Source: Terriglobia bacterium
GTDB lineage: Bacteria > Acidobacteriota > Terriglobia > Terriglobales > Acidobacteriaceae
NCBI GenBank assembly: GCA_020073385.1
Contig: JAIQFH010000026.1
Location: 1-64,000 of the forward strand
Reading direction: 5' to 3'
DNA: 64,000 bases
In this document: positions 19,250-28,546 of the stretch, piece by piece
How positions within the stretch are numbered: position 1 is the stretch's first letter
Layout of the letters: each line of letters opens with the position of its first letter
Notes under the pieces: generated by a model
Told to the model about the DNA's origin: nothing
The model's database searches: none
What the model saw: the letters and a program-made list of their open reading frames with translations, nothing else
Program-made: the position numbers and the translations under genes

Positions 19250-19557
19250 CGCTGGTTTCGCCCCGGGAGTCGCGAAAGCCGGCTCGCAGCTTGAGCCCGC
19301 CCTTGGAGATCACAACTCGTCTGAGCAATTCCAGTGCCGCACCGAGATACCGCAAACCGCTGGTATGAATAGAGTTACAGCTCTATTGTTGTTCTGGCGC
19401 AAATCACACCAGAAAAGTTTTGCAGAGTTTGGCTGGACGCGGCGCGTTGCGGAGCGATCCAGCGCGATTTTACCAACATGAGACACAGAGGAGCGGCTCA
19501 CTGCCAGGTTCATCTACGCGCTCTGTGCTCCGCGGTGATCCAAAACTGGTTCGTGCC
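19250..19557. other. Intergenic stretch between small protein and mini-LuxR pair
   Basis: About 300 bases without a convincing gene. Two weak hairpins are visible: ATAGAG-TTACAG-CTCTAT near 19369-19386 and TTCTGG...CCAGAA just after it. They could mark a terminator for the LuxR pair or the promoter of the small protein at 18845, both read leftward; no T-run is clear. Confidence 0.35.
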
Positions 19558-19818
19558 TCAGTCCGCTCCCACCGCCTGGGGATACGCGGCGGGCGCCCCG
19601 TCAGCTTCTGGCCAGTCCTTTCCACCATGGCTGGCGACGTACATGGCCAATTCCAGGCGACTCCACACGCCGAGCTTGTCAAAGGTGCTTCGTAAATGAT
19701 TCTTGATAACCTGTTCGCTGGTGCCGACTATGCGGCCGATCTCGCGGTTCGTAAGCCCTTCCCAGACCAGGATGGCGATTTGAATCTCTTTGGGGGTGAG
19801 GCGCTCGCGGGGGGTCAT
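19558..19818 (-). CDS. Mini-LuxR regulator, B type (pair 1)
   Basis: An 86-residue protein that is essentially only a LuxR/GerE-type helix-turn-helix: LTPKEIQIAILVWEGLTNRE, then EQVIKNHLRSTFDKLGVWSR. There is no receiver or ligand domain. I start at ATG 19818, which follows a GAAGAGG site and overlaps the stop of the A-type gene by 4 bases (ATGA). This indicates coupled translation and a likely 1:1 partner. The B-type signature is IKNHLR..FDKLGVW.R.ELA, shared with the protein at 29888. The C-terminal 20 residues are Ala/Pro-rich. Confidence 0.85.
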   Translation of the reverse strand: MTPRERLTPKEIQIAILVWEGLTNREIGRIVGTSEQVIKNHLRSTFDKLGVWSRLELAMYVASHGGKDWPEADGAPAAYPQAVGAD

Positions 19819-20039
19819 GATTGCGCCTCTTCCTTGCTGAACATGGCAATGGCAAGCTTCACGCGTTTCCGCCCTTCGCGGATGCCGGCACGCAGAAACA
19901 ATGTTCGCAAGTGCTGCTTCACAGTTCGTGGGCTGATGTTGAGCTGACCGGCAATTTCTTTGTTGCTGCAACCCTGGACCAGCAGGTTCAGCACTTGCTG
20001 GTCACGCGGGGTAACTTTCACAGATTCCAGATTGATCAT
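19815..20039 (-). CDS. Mini-LuxR regulator, A type (pair 1)
   Basis: A 74-residue stand-alone LuxR/GerE-type DNA-binding protein, close to GerE of Bacillus in size. TPRDQQVLNLLVQGCSNKEI and SPRTVKQHLRTLFLRAGI are the scaffold and recognition helices. AGGAGGG lies 9 bases before the ATG. It is first in a two-gene minus-strand unit with the B-type gene, and is divergent from an RND efflux operon across about 350 bases. The A-type signature is the tail R.KRVKLA..., shared with the protein at 30043. It may regulate itself or the efflux genes; that is inference. Confidence 0.87.
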   Translation of the reverse strand: MINLESVKVTPRDQQVLNLLVQGCSNKEIAGQLNISPRTVKQHLRTLFLRAGIREGRKRVKLAIAMFSKEEAQS

Positions 20040-20058
20040 GATGGCTTCCCTCCTGCCT

Positions 20059-20161
20059 GACTTAAGAACGAACTCGCCTTTCTTTAAGCAAGAGTTTCGC
20101 CATTTCTTCGACCTAAGAATACGCCAAGACCTAAGTACTTCGGTGCATGCCAGTTAGGCAT
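20059..20161. promoter_or_regulatory. Repeated GACCTAAG boxes upstream of the mini-LuxR pair
   Basis: GACCTAAG occurs at 20110-20117 and again at 20128-20135 (18 bases apart), with a near copy GACTTAAG at 20059-20066 and a dyad ATGCC-AGTTA-GGCAT at 20147-20161. All lie in the divergent region between the LuxR pair and the efflux operon starting at 20397. They are candidates for operator sites. I do not find the same boxes before the second LuxR pair. Confidence 0.3.
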
Positions 20162-20396
20162 CTGAATCGGACCTTTCATGTGGCTTTCAGGAAGCGCGTG
20201 ATAGGCTGTGCCAGTTTCAATTTGGTCCGGCCGTGTGGTGGGTGCGGATGTCTCAAACTCCCTGCTGGTTGAACGGACTCGGAAACACCGGGCACCCGGA
20301 GGATACGGCAGCTACGGTCGGGAGCCCTCGTCTGTCCTTTAGGTTCATAGACTTTCGAGCGTGCGAAGGCAGGGTTCGATCTTGAGGTGAACTGTA

Positions 20397-21800
20397 ATGG
20401 GTCAGAAAAACAACCGGGCGAAGCATGTGAGATGGCAATCCCATTTCGGGCAAGGTTCGCGGCTACTGATTTTCAGTTTGGTTCTGATCGCGGCTGCGGG
20501 CCAGAGTTTTGCACAGGTGGTCGCGGCGGACCAAACTCAGAGCGCCCCCCTGACGATCACTTTGCAGGACGCGCTGCAGCGGGCTCGGCAGAACGATCCA
20601 CAGTTCCGGTCGGTGATCACTGATCTCGGCGTGGCGCGCGAGGACCGAGTGCAAGCTCGTGCCGGATTGCTGCCGAACGTCAGCTACAACAACTCGTTCA
20701 TATACACCCAAGGAACAGGGCCTTTGCCGGTGAACTGCCAAAGCACTACCGCCGGATGTCCGACTTCACGATTTATCGCCAATAACGGCGTACACGAATA
20801 CATCAGCCAGGCGAATGCGCACGAGGCCCTGTCGCTCACGAACGTCGCCGATTACCGGCGGTCTTCTGCCCTGCTGGCGCAAGCTCGAGCCAAGGCAGAG
20901 GTGGCCACGAGAGGCCTTGTAGTGAGCGTCACTCAGGCCTACTACGGTCTGGTGGTAGCGCAGCGCAAGTACGCGAACACACAGCGCGCCGCGGCGGAAG
21001 CAGCGAGGTTCCTTGACATCAGCCAGAAACTGGAAGCTGGCGGCGAGGTCGCGCACGCAGATGCTCTAAAAGCACACATTCAATCGCAACAGCAACAGCG
21101 CGACCTGCAGGAAGCTCAAATTGCGATGGAGCGCAGCCGTCTGGATCTGGCCGTGCTGCTGTTCCCGGATTTTAATCAGAATTTCACGGTGGTCGACGAC
21201 CTGCAAACTCCGGAGCCTTTGCCTTCATTTGCTGAAGTGGAAGCTGCCGGCAAGAAGAGTAATCCCGATCTGCGCGCCGCACTGGCCGCTTACCAAGCAT
21301 CGCGCCATGAAGTCACGGCTGCGTGGGGCGGGCTGCTGCCGTCGCTCAGCCTAGATTACTTCTACGGAATCGATTCCAATCAATTTGCCATCCGGACCGA
21401 CGGCGTGCGCAACGTTGGGTACTCCACGGTGGCGACGTTACAGATTCCGATCTTCAGCTGGGGAAGCGACCGCAGCAAGCTGAAACAGGCCGAACTTCGG
21501 CGCGATCAGGCGCATGTCGAGCTGAATTTCGCGCAGAAACAGTTGTTGAGTCATCTGCGACAGTTTTACAGCGAGGCGGAAACTGCGCGCTCCGAGATGG
21601 AATCGCTCGCGAGTTCGGCGGAGATGGCGGCTGAAAGTATGCGGCTGACTACCATGCGGTACCAAGCGGGAGAGTCAACCGTACTGGAAGTGGTCGATGC
21701 CCAGAACACGTTGACCCAGGCTCGCAACGCGTATGACGATGGACAGTCGCGGTACAAGGTCGCGATCGCGAATCTGCAGACTTTGACGGGGAACTTCTAG
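20397..21800 (+). CDS. TolC-family outer membrane efflux protein
   Basis: A 467-residue outer-membrane factor and first gene of an RND efflux operon. A signal peptide follows a basic N-terminus (LLIFSLVLIAAAGQSFAQ). Two OEP repeats are present; the second ends with STVLEVVDAQNTLTQARNAY, a typical TolC-family segment. It should form the exit channel for the adaptor and pump that follow. Only 5 bases separate its stop from the adaptor start. Confidence 0.88.
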   Translation: MGQKNNRAKHVRWQSHFGQGSRLLIFSLVLIAAAGQSFAQVVAADQTQSAPLTITLQDALQRARQNDPQFRSVITDLGVAREDRVQARAGLLPNVSYNNSFIYTQGTGPLPVNCQSTTAGCPTSRFIANNGVHEYISQANAHEALSLTNVADYRRSSALLAQARAKAEVATRGLVVSVTQAYYGLVVAQRKYANTQRAAAEAARFLDISQKLEAGGEVAHADALKAHIQSQQQQRDLQEAQIAMERSRLDLAVLLFPDFNQNFTVVDDLQTPEPLPSFAEVEAAGKKSNPDLRAALAAYQASRHEVTAAWGGLLPSLSLDYFYGIDSNQFAIRTDGVRNVGYSTVATLQIPIFSWGSDRSKLKQAELRRDQAHVELNFAQKQLLSHLRQFYSEAETARSEMESLASSAEMAAESMRLTTMRYQAGESTVLEVVDAQNTLTQARNAYDDGQSRYKVAIANLQTLTGNF

Positions 21801-21805
21801 AACGA

Positions 21806-23152
21806 ATGAATGAGCCAACAGCATCGAGGAGGTGGATAGGCGGGGCCAACCGGCGGAAACGCGCCATCCCAATATCGCTTTCCGTCGCCGCATTTCTGTT
21901 CACTGGCGCATGCTCTTCCGACAAGCCGGCGGAACAGCCGGCAGTGACCGTGCAGGCCGCTCCCGTCGAGAAGACTGCGATTGAGCACGTCGTCGAAGCG
22001 CAGGCCATTCTCTTCCCGCTGCAGCAGGCCGCGATCGTTCCCAAGATCAGCGCGCCTGTGCAGAAATTTCTGGTGAAGCGCGGCAGTGCCGTCCGCGAAG
22101 GCCAACTTCTGGCCGTCCTGGAAAACCGCGACCTCTCCGCCGCCGCGCAAGATACCGAGGGCGCATACAAGCAAGCGGAGGCGACCTACGAAACGACCAC
22201 TGCCGCGAATTTGCCCGAAGAGATCCAGAAAGCGGAAGCAGATGCCCAGCAAGCCCAGCAAGCGCTGGATGCTCAGGAGAAGGTGTTCGAGAGCCGGCAG
22301 CAACTCTTCGAGCAGGGCGCCTTACCGCGGAAGGAACTTGATCAATCTCGCGTAGATATCACGCAGGCGCGAAACCAGTACGCCATTGCCAAGAAGCATC
22401 TCGACGCCTTGCTGGCGATCGGAAAGCAACAGGAACTAAAGGCGGCCGCTGGAAATCTGCAGTCCGCCAAGGGCAAGTACCTGGGAGCGCAGGCACAGCT
22501 CAGCTATTCAGAAATCCGCAGTCCCATCAGCGGCTTCATCACCGATCGTCCGCTCTATCCCGGTGAGATGGCTGCAGCCGGTGCTCCCCTGCTCACGGTC
22601 ATGGATATATCTTCCGTCATCGCGAAGGCGCACATTCCTCAGGACGAGGCCGCTGCTCTGAAGGTCGGCGACAAGGGAATAATGACCGTACCCGGAATGG
22701 ATCAGCCCGTTCAAGGCAAGGTCACCGTTGTGAGTCCCGCACTCGATCCGAACAGCACAACGATCGAAGTCTGGTTCGAAGCCAAAAACCCTAAGCATGA
22801 ACTGAAGCCGGGAACCAGCGTCCATATTTCTTTGACGGCGCAAACGGTAAAGGACGCTCTGGTTGTGCCCGCGACCTCAATTCTCACGGCTCCGGATGGA
22901 TCGACGACGGTAATGCGGGTGGGATCGGATGGGCTGGCGCATCAGCAAGCTGTGAAAGTCGGGATTCGCAACGGCGACGATGCGCAGATCATCGAGGGAA
23001 TCAAAGAAGGAGACAAAGTCGTCACCAACGGGGCGTACGGATTGCCGGACAAGACCAAGATCAAAATCGAAGCCCTTGAGCCTCCGGGCGGCGAGTCAAA
23101 GCCTTCGGTCAAGGGATCGAAAGCTCCCAGTGGGGGATCCGGTGAAAAATAA
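21806..23152 (+). CDS. RND efflux periplasmic adaptor (lipoprotein)
   Basis: A 448-residue membrane fusion protein. The N-terminus has a hydrophobic stretch followed by FLFTGACSSD, which reads as a lipobox, so it is probably anchored by lipid. Lipoyl halves flank a long coiled hairpin (AEADAQQAQQALDAQEKVFE), then RSPISGFITDRPLYPGEMA and a beta-barrel with a membrane-proximal domain near the end. It should bridge the RND pump and the outer-membrane channel of this operon. The basic, Gly/Ser/Pro-rich C-terminal tail has no recognised role. Confidence 0.88.
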   Translation: MNEPTASRRWIGGANRRKRAIPISLSVAAFLFTGACSSDKPAEQPAVTVQAAPVEKTAIEHVVEAQAILFPLQQAAIVPKISAPVQKFLVKRGSAVREGQLLAVLENRDLSAAAQDTEGAYKQAEATYETTTAANLPEEIQKAEADAQQAQQALDAQEKVFESRQQLFEQGALPRKELDQSRVDITQARNQYAIAKKHLDALLAIGKQQELKAAAGNLQSAKGKYLGAQAQLSYSEIRSPISGFITDRPLYPGEMAAAGAPLLTVMDISSVIAKAHIPQDEAAALKVGDKGIMTVPGMDQPVQGKVTVVSPALDPNSTTIEVWFEAKNPKHELKPGTSVHISLTAQTVKDALVVPATSILTAPDGSTTVMRVGSDGLAHQQAVKVGIRNGDDAQIIEGIKEGDKVVTNGAYGLPDKTKIKIEALEPPGGESKPSVKGSKAPSGGSGEK

Positions 23153-23170
23153 CCGCTGCGGAGCTTGGGC

Positions 23171-26100
23171 GTGAACTCGGAAGAAAACGGAAAAAAATCC
23201 CAGTACTGGGTCGCCCAGCATTCGCGTCCAGTTATCTTCCTCATCCTGACGCTGGGTCTGCTCGGAGCTTATCTCGCATTCACGATCCCGGTTTCCGTCT
23301 TTCCCTCCACGGATTTCCCGCGGGTGTTGGTCGCAGTCGACAACGGCGTCATGCCGATCGACCAGATGATGGTGACCATCACGCGTCCGCTGGAAGAAGC
23401 GGTCAACAGCGTGCCCGGCCTCCTCACGGTGCGGTCGACCACGAGCCGTGGATCAGCGGAAGTCGATCTCTACTTCCGCTGGGACGTCGACATGTTCCAG
23501 ACGCTGCAGTATGTAAATGCGGCGATCTCTCGCGTCCAGCCGGAACTTCCTGCCACGGCAAAGATCGAAGCGCACCGGCTGACCTTTGCAGCTTTTCCCA
23601 TCATTGGCTACAGCGTGACGTCTGACACGACGCCGCAGACCAGGCTCTGGGAAATGGCGACCTACGAGATGAAGCCGCGGCTGAATCGTCTGGAAGGCGT
23701 ATCCACCGTGATTGTTCAAGGCGGGCAGGAACCCGAGTTCCAGGTCTCGCCGGATCCGGCAAAACTTCTTAGCGCGAGCGTAACCGTGTCCGACATTCTG
23801 GATGCGGTGCGGAAGACGAATCTGGTCGATTCTCCGGGGCTGCTCGAACGAAATCATCAGCTCTACCTGGGGCTCGTGAATGGCCAGGTGCGTACGCCGC
23901 AGGAAATCGCCAATGCTGTCATCAAGAACACGGCGACCGGCATTCCCGTAAGGATCGGCGACGTGGCGACCGTGGCTCCCAGCGTGAAGCCTATTTACAC
24001 GGTGGTTACCGCAAACGGAAAGCCGGCTGTGCTGTTGAACATCAATCGGCAGCCAGATGGAAACACCGTGCAAGTGGCGCAGGAAGTGCACGATGAGATT
24101 GAGAGCATCAAGAAGACGCTGCCGCCAGGAATTCACATCGAGCCGTTCTACGATCAGTCGATCATCGTGGAAGGCTCGATCAAGAGCGTACGCGACGCAA
24201 TCCTGCTTGGGTTGATTCTCGCGTCGATCATCCTGGTGCTGTTTCTGCGGGATTGGGGAACATCACTGGTGGCCGGACTGGTCATCCCCGTGACAGTGTT
24301 GGTCACGTTCATCGCCCTGAAGTTGATGGGCGAGACATTCAACCTGATGACGCTGGGCGGCCTGGCTGCCGCGGTCGGCCTTGTGATCGATGATGCCATC
24401 GTGGTGGTGGAAAATATCGTGCTGCATCGCGATTTGGGACAATCCCGAATCGAGGCGATCCGCAGCGCGCTGAAAGAAATCACAATTCCACTAGTAGGAT
24501 CGACGATCACTCCCGTCGTCGTGTTCATTCCGCTGATTGTGATTACCGGCGTTTACGGAGTGTTCTTCCGCGCACTCGCAATCACCATGACTGTGTCGTT
24601 GCTGACCTCCCTCGGTCTCGCGGTCACGTGGACCCCGAACCTGAGCCAATATTTCATCAAAGGGAAGAACGAGAAAGGCAACGGAACATCGCCGGATGCG
24701 TCAGCAGCGGAAGGCCAGACTGCAGCGGATTCAGACGAGGCCGCCAAACTCCTCGCCGCCGAAGAGAAACATCTCAGTGGATTTTTCCTGCGCGTGGTGA
24801 ACTTCCATGAACGATGGCTGCGGCGTGGGCTGGAACGCCCGCTGCTTCTTTTCATTTCCAGCGTCGCGCTGATCGGGGTTTCCTTCGTCTGCTTCGAGCT
24901 TACCGACACCGAGTTGCTGCCGGAGATGGACGAAGGCGGATTTGTAATCGACTACATCATGCCTGCCGGCAGTTCACTGGCCGAAACCAATCGTGTCGTC
25001 GGTCACGTCGAGGCGATGCTTCGTGAAGTTCCGGAAGTGGAAAGCACATCGCGGCGAACCGGTTTGCAACTCGGGTTGGCGGCCGTGACCGAAGCCAACA
25101 CGGGCGATGTTCTTGTGAAACTCAAAGCCAAACGCGATCGCGACATCGAAGAGATCATCTCCGACGTGCGGACCGACATTAAGAAACAAGAGCCGGCGCT
25201 GGACGTCGAGTTCATCCAGGTGCTGCAGGACATGATCGGTGATCTGACGTCCGCGCCGGAGCCGATCCAGATCAAGTTGTTCTCGCAAGATCCCAAGCAA
25301 CTGGAAGAATGGGCGCCGAAGGTTGCAGATGCGATCGGAAAGATCAAGGGCGTCGTGGACATTCTCAACGGGATTGACAACACCATCAGCGGCCCTGCTG
25401 TGACCTTTCAGGTCGACCCGAGCGTGGCGGCGCGCGCCGGCTTCACCGCGGAGGAAGTTGCTCTCGATGCCTCGGCGATCCTCGAGGGGGAACCGGCGCC
25501 TACGCCGGTGGTGGTAAACGACCGGGCCTACACGCTGCGAGTTCGATTTCCTGCCGCCAACCGCGCTTCTCTAGAGGCCATGCGCGACACCTTGCTAGTC
25601 AGCGGCACAGGACATACAGCGACTCTGGGCGCGCTCGCCTCGATCGTGGAAACGCCCGGGCAGACCGAGATCCGCCGCGAGAACCTGCTACGGGACGTCG
25701 CCGTTACGGCGCGGCTGGAAGGCCGCGGCCTCGGTAGCGGGATGGCCGACGTGCGAAAAGCCGTGGCCGGAATGCATCTGCCCTCCAGCGTTCGCGTCGT
25801 TTACGGCGGGCAATATGCGGAACAGCAGCAAAACTTTCACGGTTTTGTGATCGTGCTGATTCTCGCGGTCCTGCTTCTCTTCATCGTTCTGCTGTTTGAA
25901 TTCGGAAGCTTCGGCGCACCCATCGCGATTCTCGCGTCGGCTTTGCTCTCAACGTCCGGTGTCTTCATCGCGCTGTTGATCACGCGCACGACCTTCAACA
26001 TCTCATCATTCATGGGAATGATCATGGTGATTGGAATCGTCGCCAAGAACGGTATTCTCCTGCTCGATGCCGATCAAAAGATGCGCGGCTTGGGCGAGTC

Positions 26101-26356
26101 CGCCGAACGAGCGATGCTGCTGGCGGCCCGGCGGCGCTTGCGGCCCATCGCGATGACCGCTCTGGCAACGGTTGCGGGCATGCTGCCGTTGGCGTTCGCC
26201 ATCGGCGCCGGCTCGCAGATGCTGCAGCCTCTCGCCATCGCGGTCATCGGCGGTGTTCTGATTTCGATGGTTTTGTCCCTGATCATCACGCCGGCAGTCT
26301 ACTTCTACATGGGCGGAAAGAAAGAGGGCCAGGAACCCTCCGCTGCCGCCGAGTAG
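23171..26356 (+). CDS. RND-family efflux pump (AcrB/MexB-like)
   Basis: A pump of about 1060 residues with 12 membrane segments in the usual 1 + 5 / 1 + 5 arrangement and two large periplasmic loops. VGLVIDDAIVVVENIV carries the proton-relay Asp pair. The start TISVFPSTDFPRVLVAVDNG is the family opening, close to HAE1 and heavy-metal pumps but without the metal-pump hallmark residues that I would expect. A hydrophilic insert around residues 495-540 is rich in acidic residues. GTG 23171 follows GGAG at a good distance; an in-frame TTG sits 6 bases earlier. The substrate is unknown. Confidence 0.9.
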   Translation: MNSEENGKKSQYWVAQHSRPVIFLILTLGLLGAYLAFTIPVSVFPSTDFPRVLVAVDNGVMPIDQMMVTITRPLEEAVNSVPGLLTVRSTTSRGSAEVDLYFRWDVDMFQTLQYVNAAISRVQPELPATAKIEAHRLTFAAFPIIGYSVTSDTTPQTRLWEMATYEMKPRLNRLEGVSTVIVQGGQEPEFQVSPDPAKLLSASVTVSDILDAVRKTNLVDSPGLLERNHQLYLGLVNGQVRTPQEIANAVIKNTATGIPVRIGDVATVAPSVKPIYTVVTANGKPAVLLNINRQPDGNTVQVAQEVHDEIESIKKTLPPGIHIEPFYDQSIIVEGSIKSVRDAILLGLILASIILVLFLRDWGTSLVAGLVIPVTVLVTFIALKLMGETFNLMTLGGLAAAVGLVIDDAIVVVENIVLHRDLGQSRIEAIRSALKEITIPLVGSTITPVVVFIPLIVITGVYGVFFRALAITMTVSLLTSLGLAVTWTPNLSQYFIKGKNEKGNGTSPDASAAEGQTAADSDEAAKLLAAEEKHLSGFFLRVVNFHERWLRRGLERPLLLFISSVALIGVSFVCFELTDTELLPEMDEGGFVIDYIMPAGSSLAETNRVVGHVEAMLREVPEVESTSRRTGLQLGLAAVTEANTGDVLVKLKAKRDRDIEEIISDVRTDIKKQEPALDVEFIQVLQDMIGDLTSAPEPIQIKLFSQDPKQLEEWAPKVADAIGKIKGVVDILNGIDNTISGPAVTFQVDPSVAARAGFTAEEVALDASAILEGEPAPTPVVVNDRAYTLRVRFPAANRASLEAMRDTLLVSGTGHTATLGALASIVETPGQTEIRRENLLRDVAVTARLEGRGLGSGMADVRKAVAGMHLPSSVRVVYGGQYAEQQQNFHGFVIVLILAVLLLFIVLLFEFGSFGAPIAILASALLSTSGVFIALLITRTTFNISSFMGMIMVIGIVAKNGILLLDADQKMRGLGESAERAMLLAARRRLRPIAMTALATVAGMLPLAFAIGAGSQMLQPLAIAVIGGVLISMVLSLIITPAVYFYMGGKKEGQEPSAAAE

Positions 26357-26651
26357 GAAAACCGCCGGGCATGTGCAGAATTCTGCAGAGTGGTATTACC
26401 AATTGGCGATTACCATGGCCTGGGATGTGAAGCCGGACGTGACGGGTGGCCTCTGGTAAGAATTCTCGCAACCAGGATGCCTGAGCGGTAAACTACTGAC
26501 AGATTACGGCCCTGCCCGAAGGGCGGCCAACGTACCCCGTTCTCCCCAACCGACTCCACACCCGTCTGTTGACTGGCTGACATCTGTCGGGGTTGGCGCT
26601 GGAGTTGCACTAGAATAGGCAATTCCAGGTTCGGATTGCGGATGGCAACAA

Positions 26652-28430
26652 GTGACAGCGCCGGTGGAATACCGAACTGTGTCTGAGGAGAAGCACAAAC
26701 CAGTTCATGACGAGCAGACGCTCGGAAAGCTGCTGGAAGCCGCCTACGTGCTCCAGGAGCACAACCGGGAGATGCTGCGACTGGAGTTGCGCCTCGGCCA
26801 GAAGCGGGATCAAGTAGTAGCTGAGGACCGCGCCTACTCACCTGAGGGTCCATCTCCGCAAGGAAAATCCCCTGAGACTTCGGCCCCGTCGGACAACACG
26901 TCGACATTGGCAAGAATCGTCGAGACCCAGCATCAAATCCAGTTTCGCCGATTGGAATTCGAGAGTGCGCTGAAACTGGTGGCCGACAGAGTCCGTGAGA
27001 TGACCAACGCTACCGGTGCGGCGATCAGCATTATTGAGCGCAAGAGCGTACGCTATCGCGCAGTCGCCGGTCGCAGCACCCCAAGCTCAGGATCGATCGT
27101 GCCTCTCGACAAGGCGATGTTCGCTCCGTGCCTAAGAACCGGAGAGGTTTTCCGCTGCAAAAATGCGAGCGCAGAGTCCCTACTGGACACGGATGAGTGC
27201 AAGCGCCGCGGCATTCAATCGCTCATTGCGGTGCCCGTGTTTCACGATGGTGGCGTCGCCGGAGGGCTGGAACTTTACTACTCGTCTCGCGATGCATTCA
27301 CCGAACAGAATGTTCACACCTGCCAATTGATGGCTGGCCTGGTGGCGGAAGCTCTGGTGCGAGAAGAGGAAGCGGCGTGGAAGAAATCACTGGCGAGTGA
27401 GCGTGCCGCGATGCTGGAGGCTCTTGAGAAACTGCAGCCGAATCTGGCGGCACTGGTCGAAAGACCTGGTGCGAAGAGCACTTCCTCCCCGGAAAAAGTG
27501 CCCACGGCTGTGCCTCATCACTCGTGTCGTAAGTGCGGGCATCAACTCGTGGCTGAAGAGCAGTTCTGCGGACAATGCGGCACGCCGCGCGCTGGCGACT
27601 ACGAAGCTCCCGATATGCAAAGTAAGGTGGCTTCCATGTGGCACATGCAGGAGTCGCAGAAGAAGGGGGTTAGCTCGGAGGCCGCGAAGAACAGCTGGGA
27701 AAAACCTGCCAGGAGACTCGATGCTTTCCAGCCGGAATCGTCGCTTGCGCGTTCTCTCGAGCAGCAAATTCCAGAACTCTTCACCTCTTCTGATTTAGAT
27801 CTCCCAGACGAGGGTGGCGAGCAAGTCGAAAATACGGCACCAGTCATGATGCAGGAGATCGCGAGCGACAAATACGAAGATCCTTCCGTCGAGGCAGATG
27901 AGTCTTCTACCGAATCGCTGGACGGCTCGCAAGCCCTGACAAAGCCCGTGCCAAAGCCTCCGGCAGACTGGAGTTCCGCCGCTTCCGCGCGCGCATTTCT
28001 GGAGCAGTTGGCCTCCAGCAAGCGAACGGGGCGTCTGCTGCACTTCTGGAATGCACATCGCGGAGACATCTATCTGGGAATTGCTGTCATCCTGGTCGCC
28101 TGCGTGGTCCGGTGGGGATTATGGTCGAATCATCCTGTCAAAGCTACAGCAACACCAGCAGCGGCGACCGCGACTCATCGCAAACCCGCTCCCGATCCGG
28201 GTTTATCGTTCTTTGATCGAGTGCTGATTCAGCTTGGCCTGGCCGAGGCGCCCGAACCTCCGCCAGACAAGGGGAATCCTGGAGTTCAGGTCTGGGTAGA
28301 TCTGCGCACCGCGCTCTACTACTGCCCGGGAACCGACCTGTATGGCAAAACTCCCCAAGGAAAATTCACCACGCAACGCGAAGCACAACTCGACCAATTC
28401 GAGCCTGCATATCGCAAAGCCTGCAATTGA
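26652..28430 (+). CDS. GAF and zinc-ribbon membrane protein
   Basis: A 592-residue protein of unknown function. Residues 21-60 look like a coiled coil. Residues about 100-235 form a GAF domain (VREMTNATGAAISIIER; IAVPVFHDGGVAGGLELYY). A zinc ribbon follows with C292, C295, C306 and C309. An acidic low-complexity region leads to a single membrane segment at 473-490. The short outer part ends with YYCPGTDLYGKTPQGKF (556-572) and a final Cys. The GAF and zinc ribbon should be cytoplasmic and the tail outside. Start is GTG 26652. A second zinc-ribbon membrane protein follows 116 bases later. It may sense a small ligand or redox state; this is inference. Confidence 0.75.
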   Translation: MTAPVEYRTVSEEKHKPVHDEQTLGKLLEAAYVLQEHNREMLRLELRLGQKRDQVVAEDRAYSPEGPSPQGKSPETSAPSDNTSTLARIVETQHQIQFRRLEFESALKLVADRVREMTNATGAAISIIERKSVRYRAVAGRSTPSSGSIVPLDKAMFAPCLRTGEVFRCKNASAESLLDTDECKRRGIQSLIAVPVFHDGGVAGGLELYYSSRDAFTEQNVHTCQLMAGLVAEALVREEEAAWKKSLASERAAMLEALEKLQPNLAALVERPGAKSTSSPEKVPTAVPHHSCRKCGHQLVAEEQFCGQCGTPRAGDYEAPDMQSKVASMWHMQESQKKGVSSEAAKNSWEKPARRLDAFQPESSLARSLEQQIPELFTSSDLDLPDEGGEQVENTAPVMMQEIASDKYEDPSVEADESSTESLDGSQALTKPVPKPPADWSSAASARAFLEQLASSKRTGRLLHFWNAHRGDIYLGIAVILVACVVRWGLWSNHPVKATATPAAATATHRKPAPDPGLSFFDRVLIQLGLAEAPEPPPDKGNPGVQVWVDLRTALYYCPGTDLYGKTPQGKFTTQREAQLDQFEPAYRKACN

Positions 28431-28546
28431 ACCACCTTCCCCTCTGATATCACGTCATTTAGAATTGACAACCTCTGGGGATGATAGTGCAATCATACCT
28501 ACAAAATTCTGGCTGTTCGTCGAGTAAAGCTTGAGGAGAATGCCGA

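Noticed and set aside
26396-26420. TGGTA...TACCA dyad downstream of the RND pump
   Set aside because: The arms match for only five bases and the centre is out of register; too weak for an operator call.
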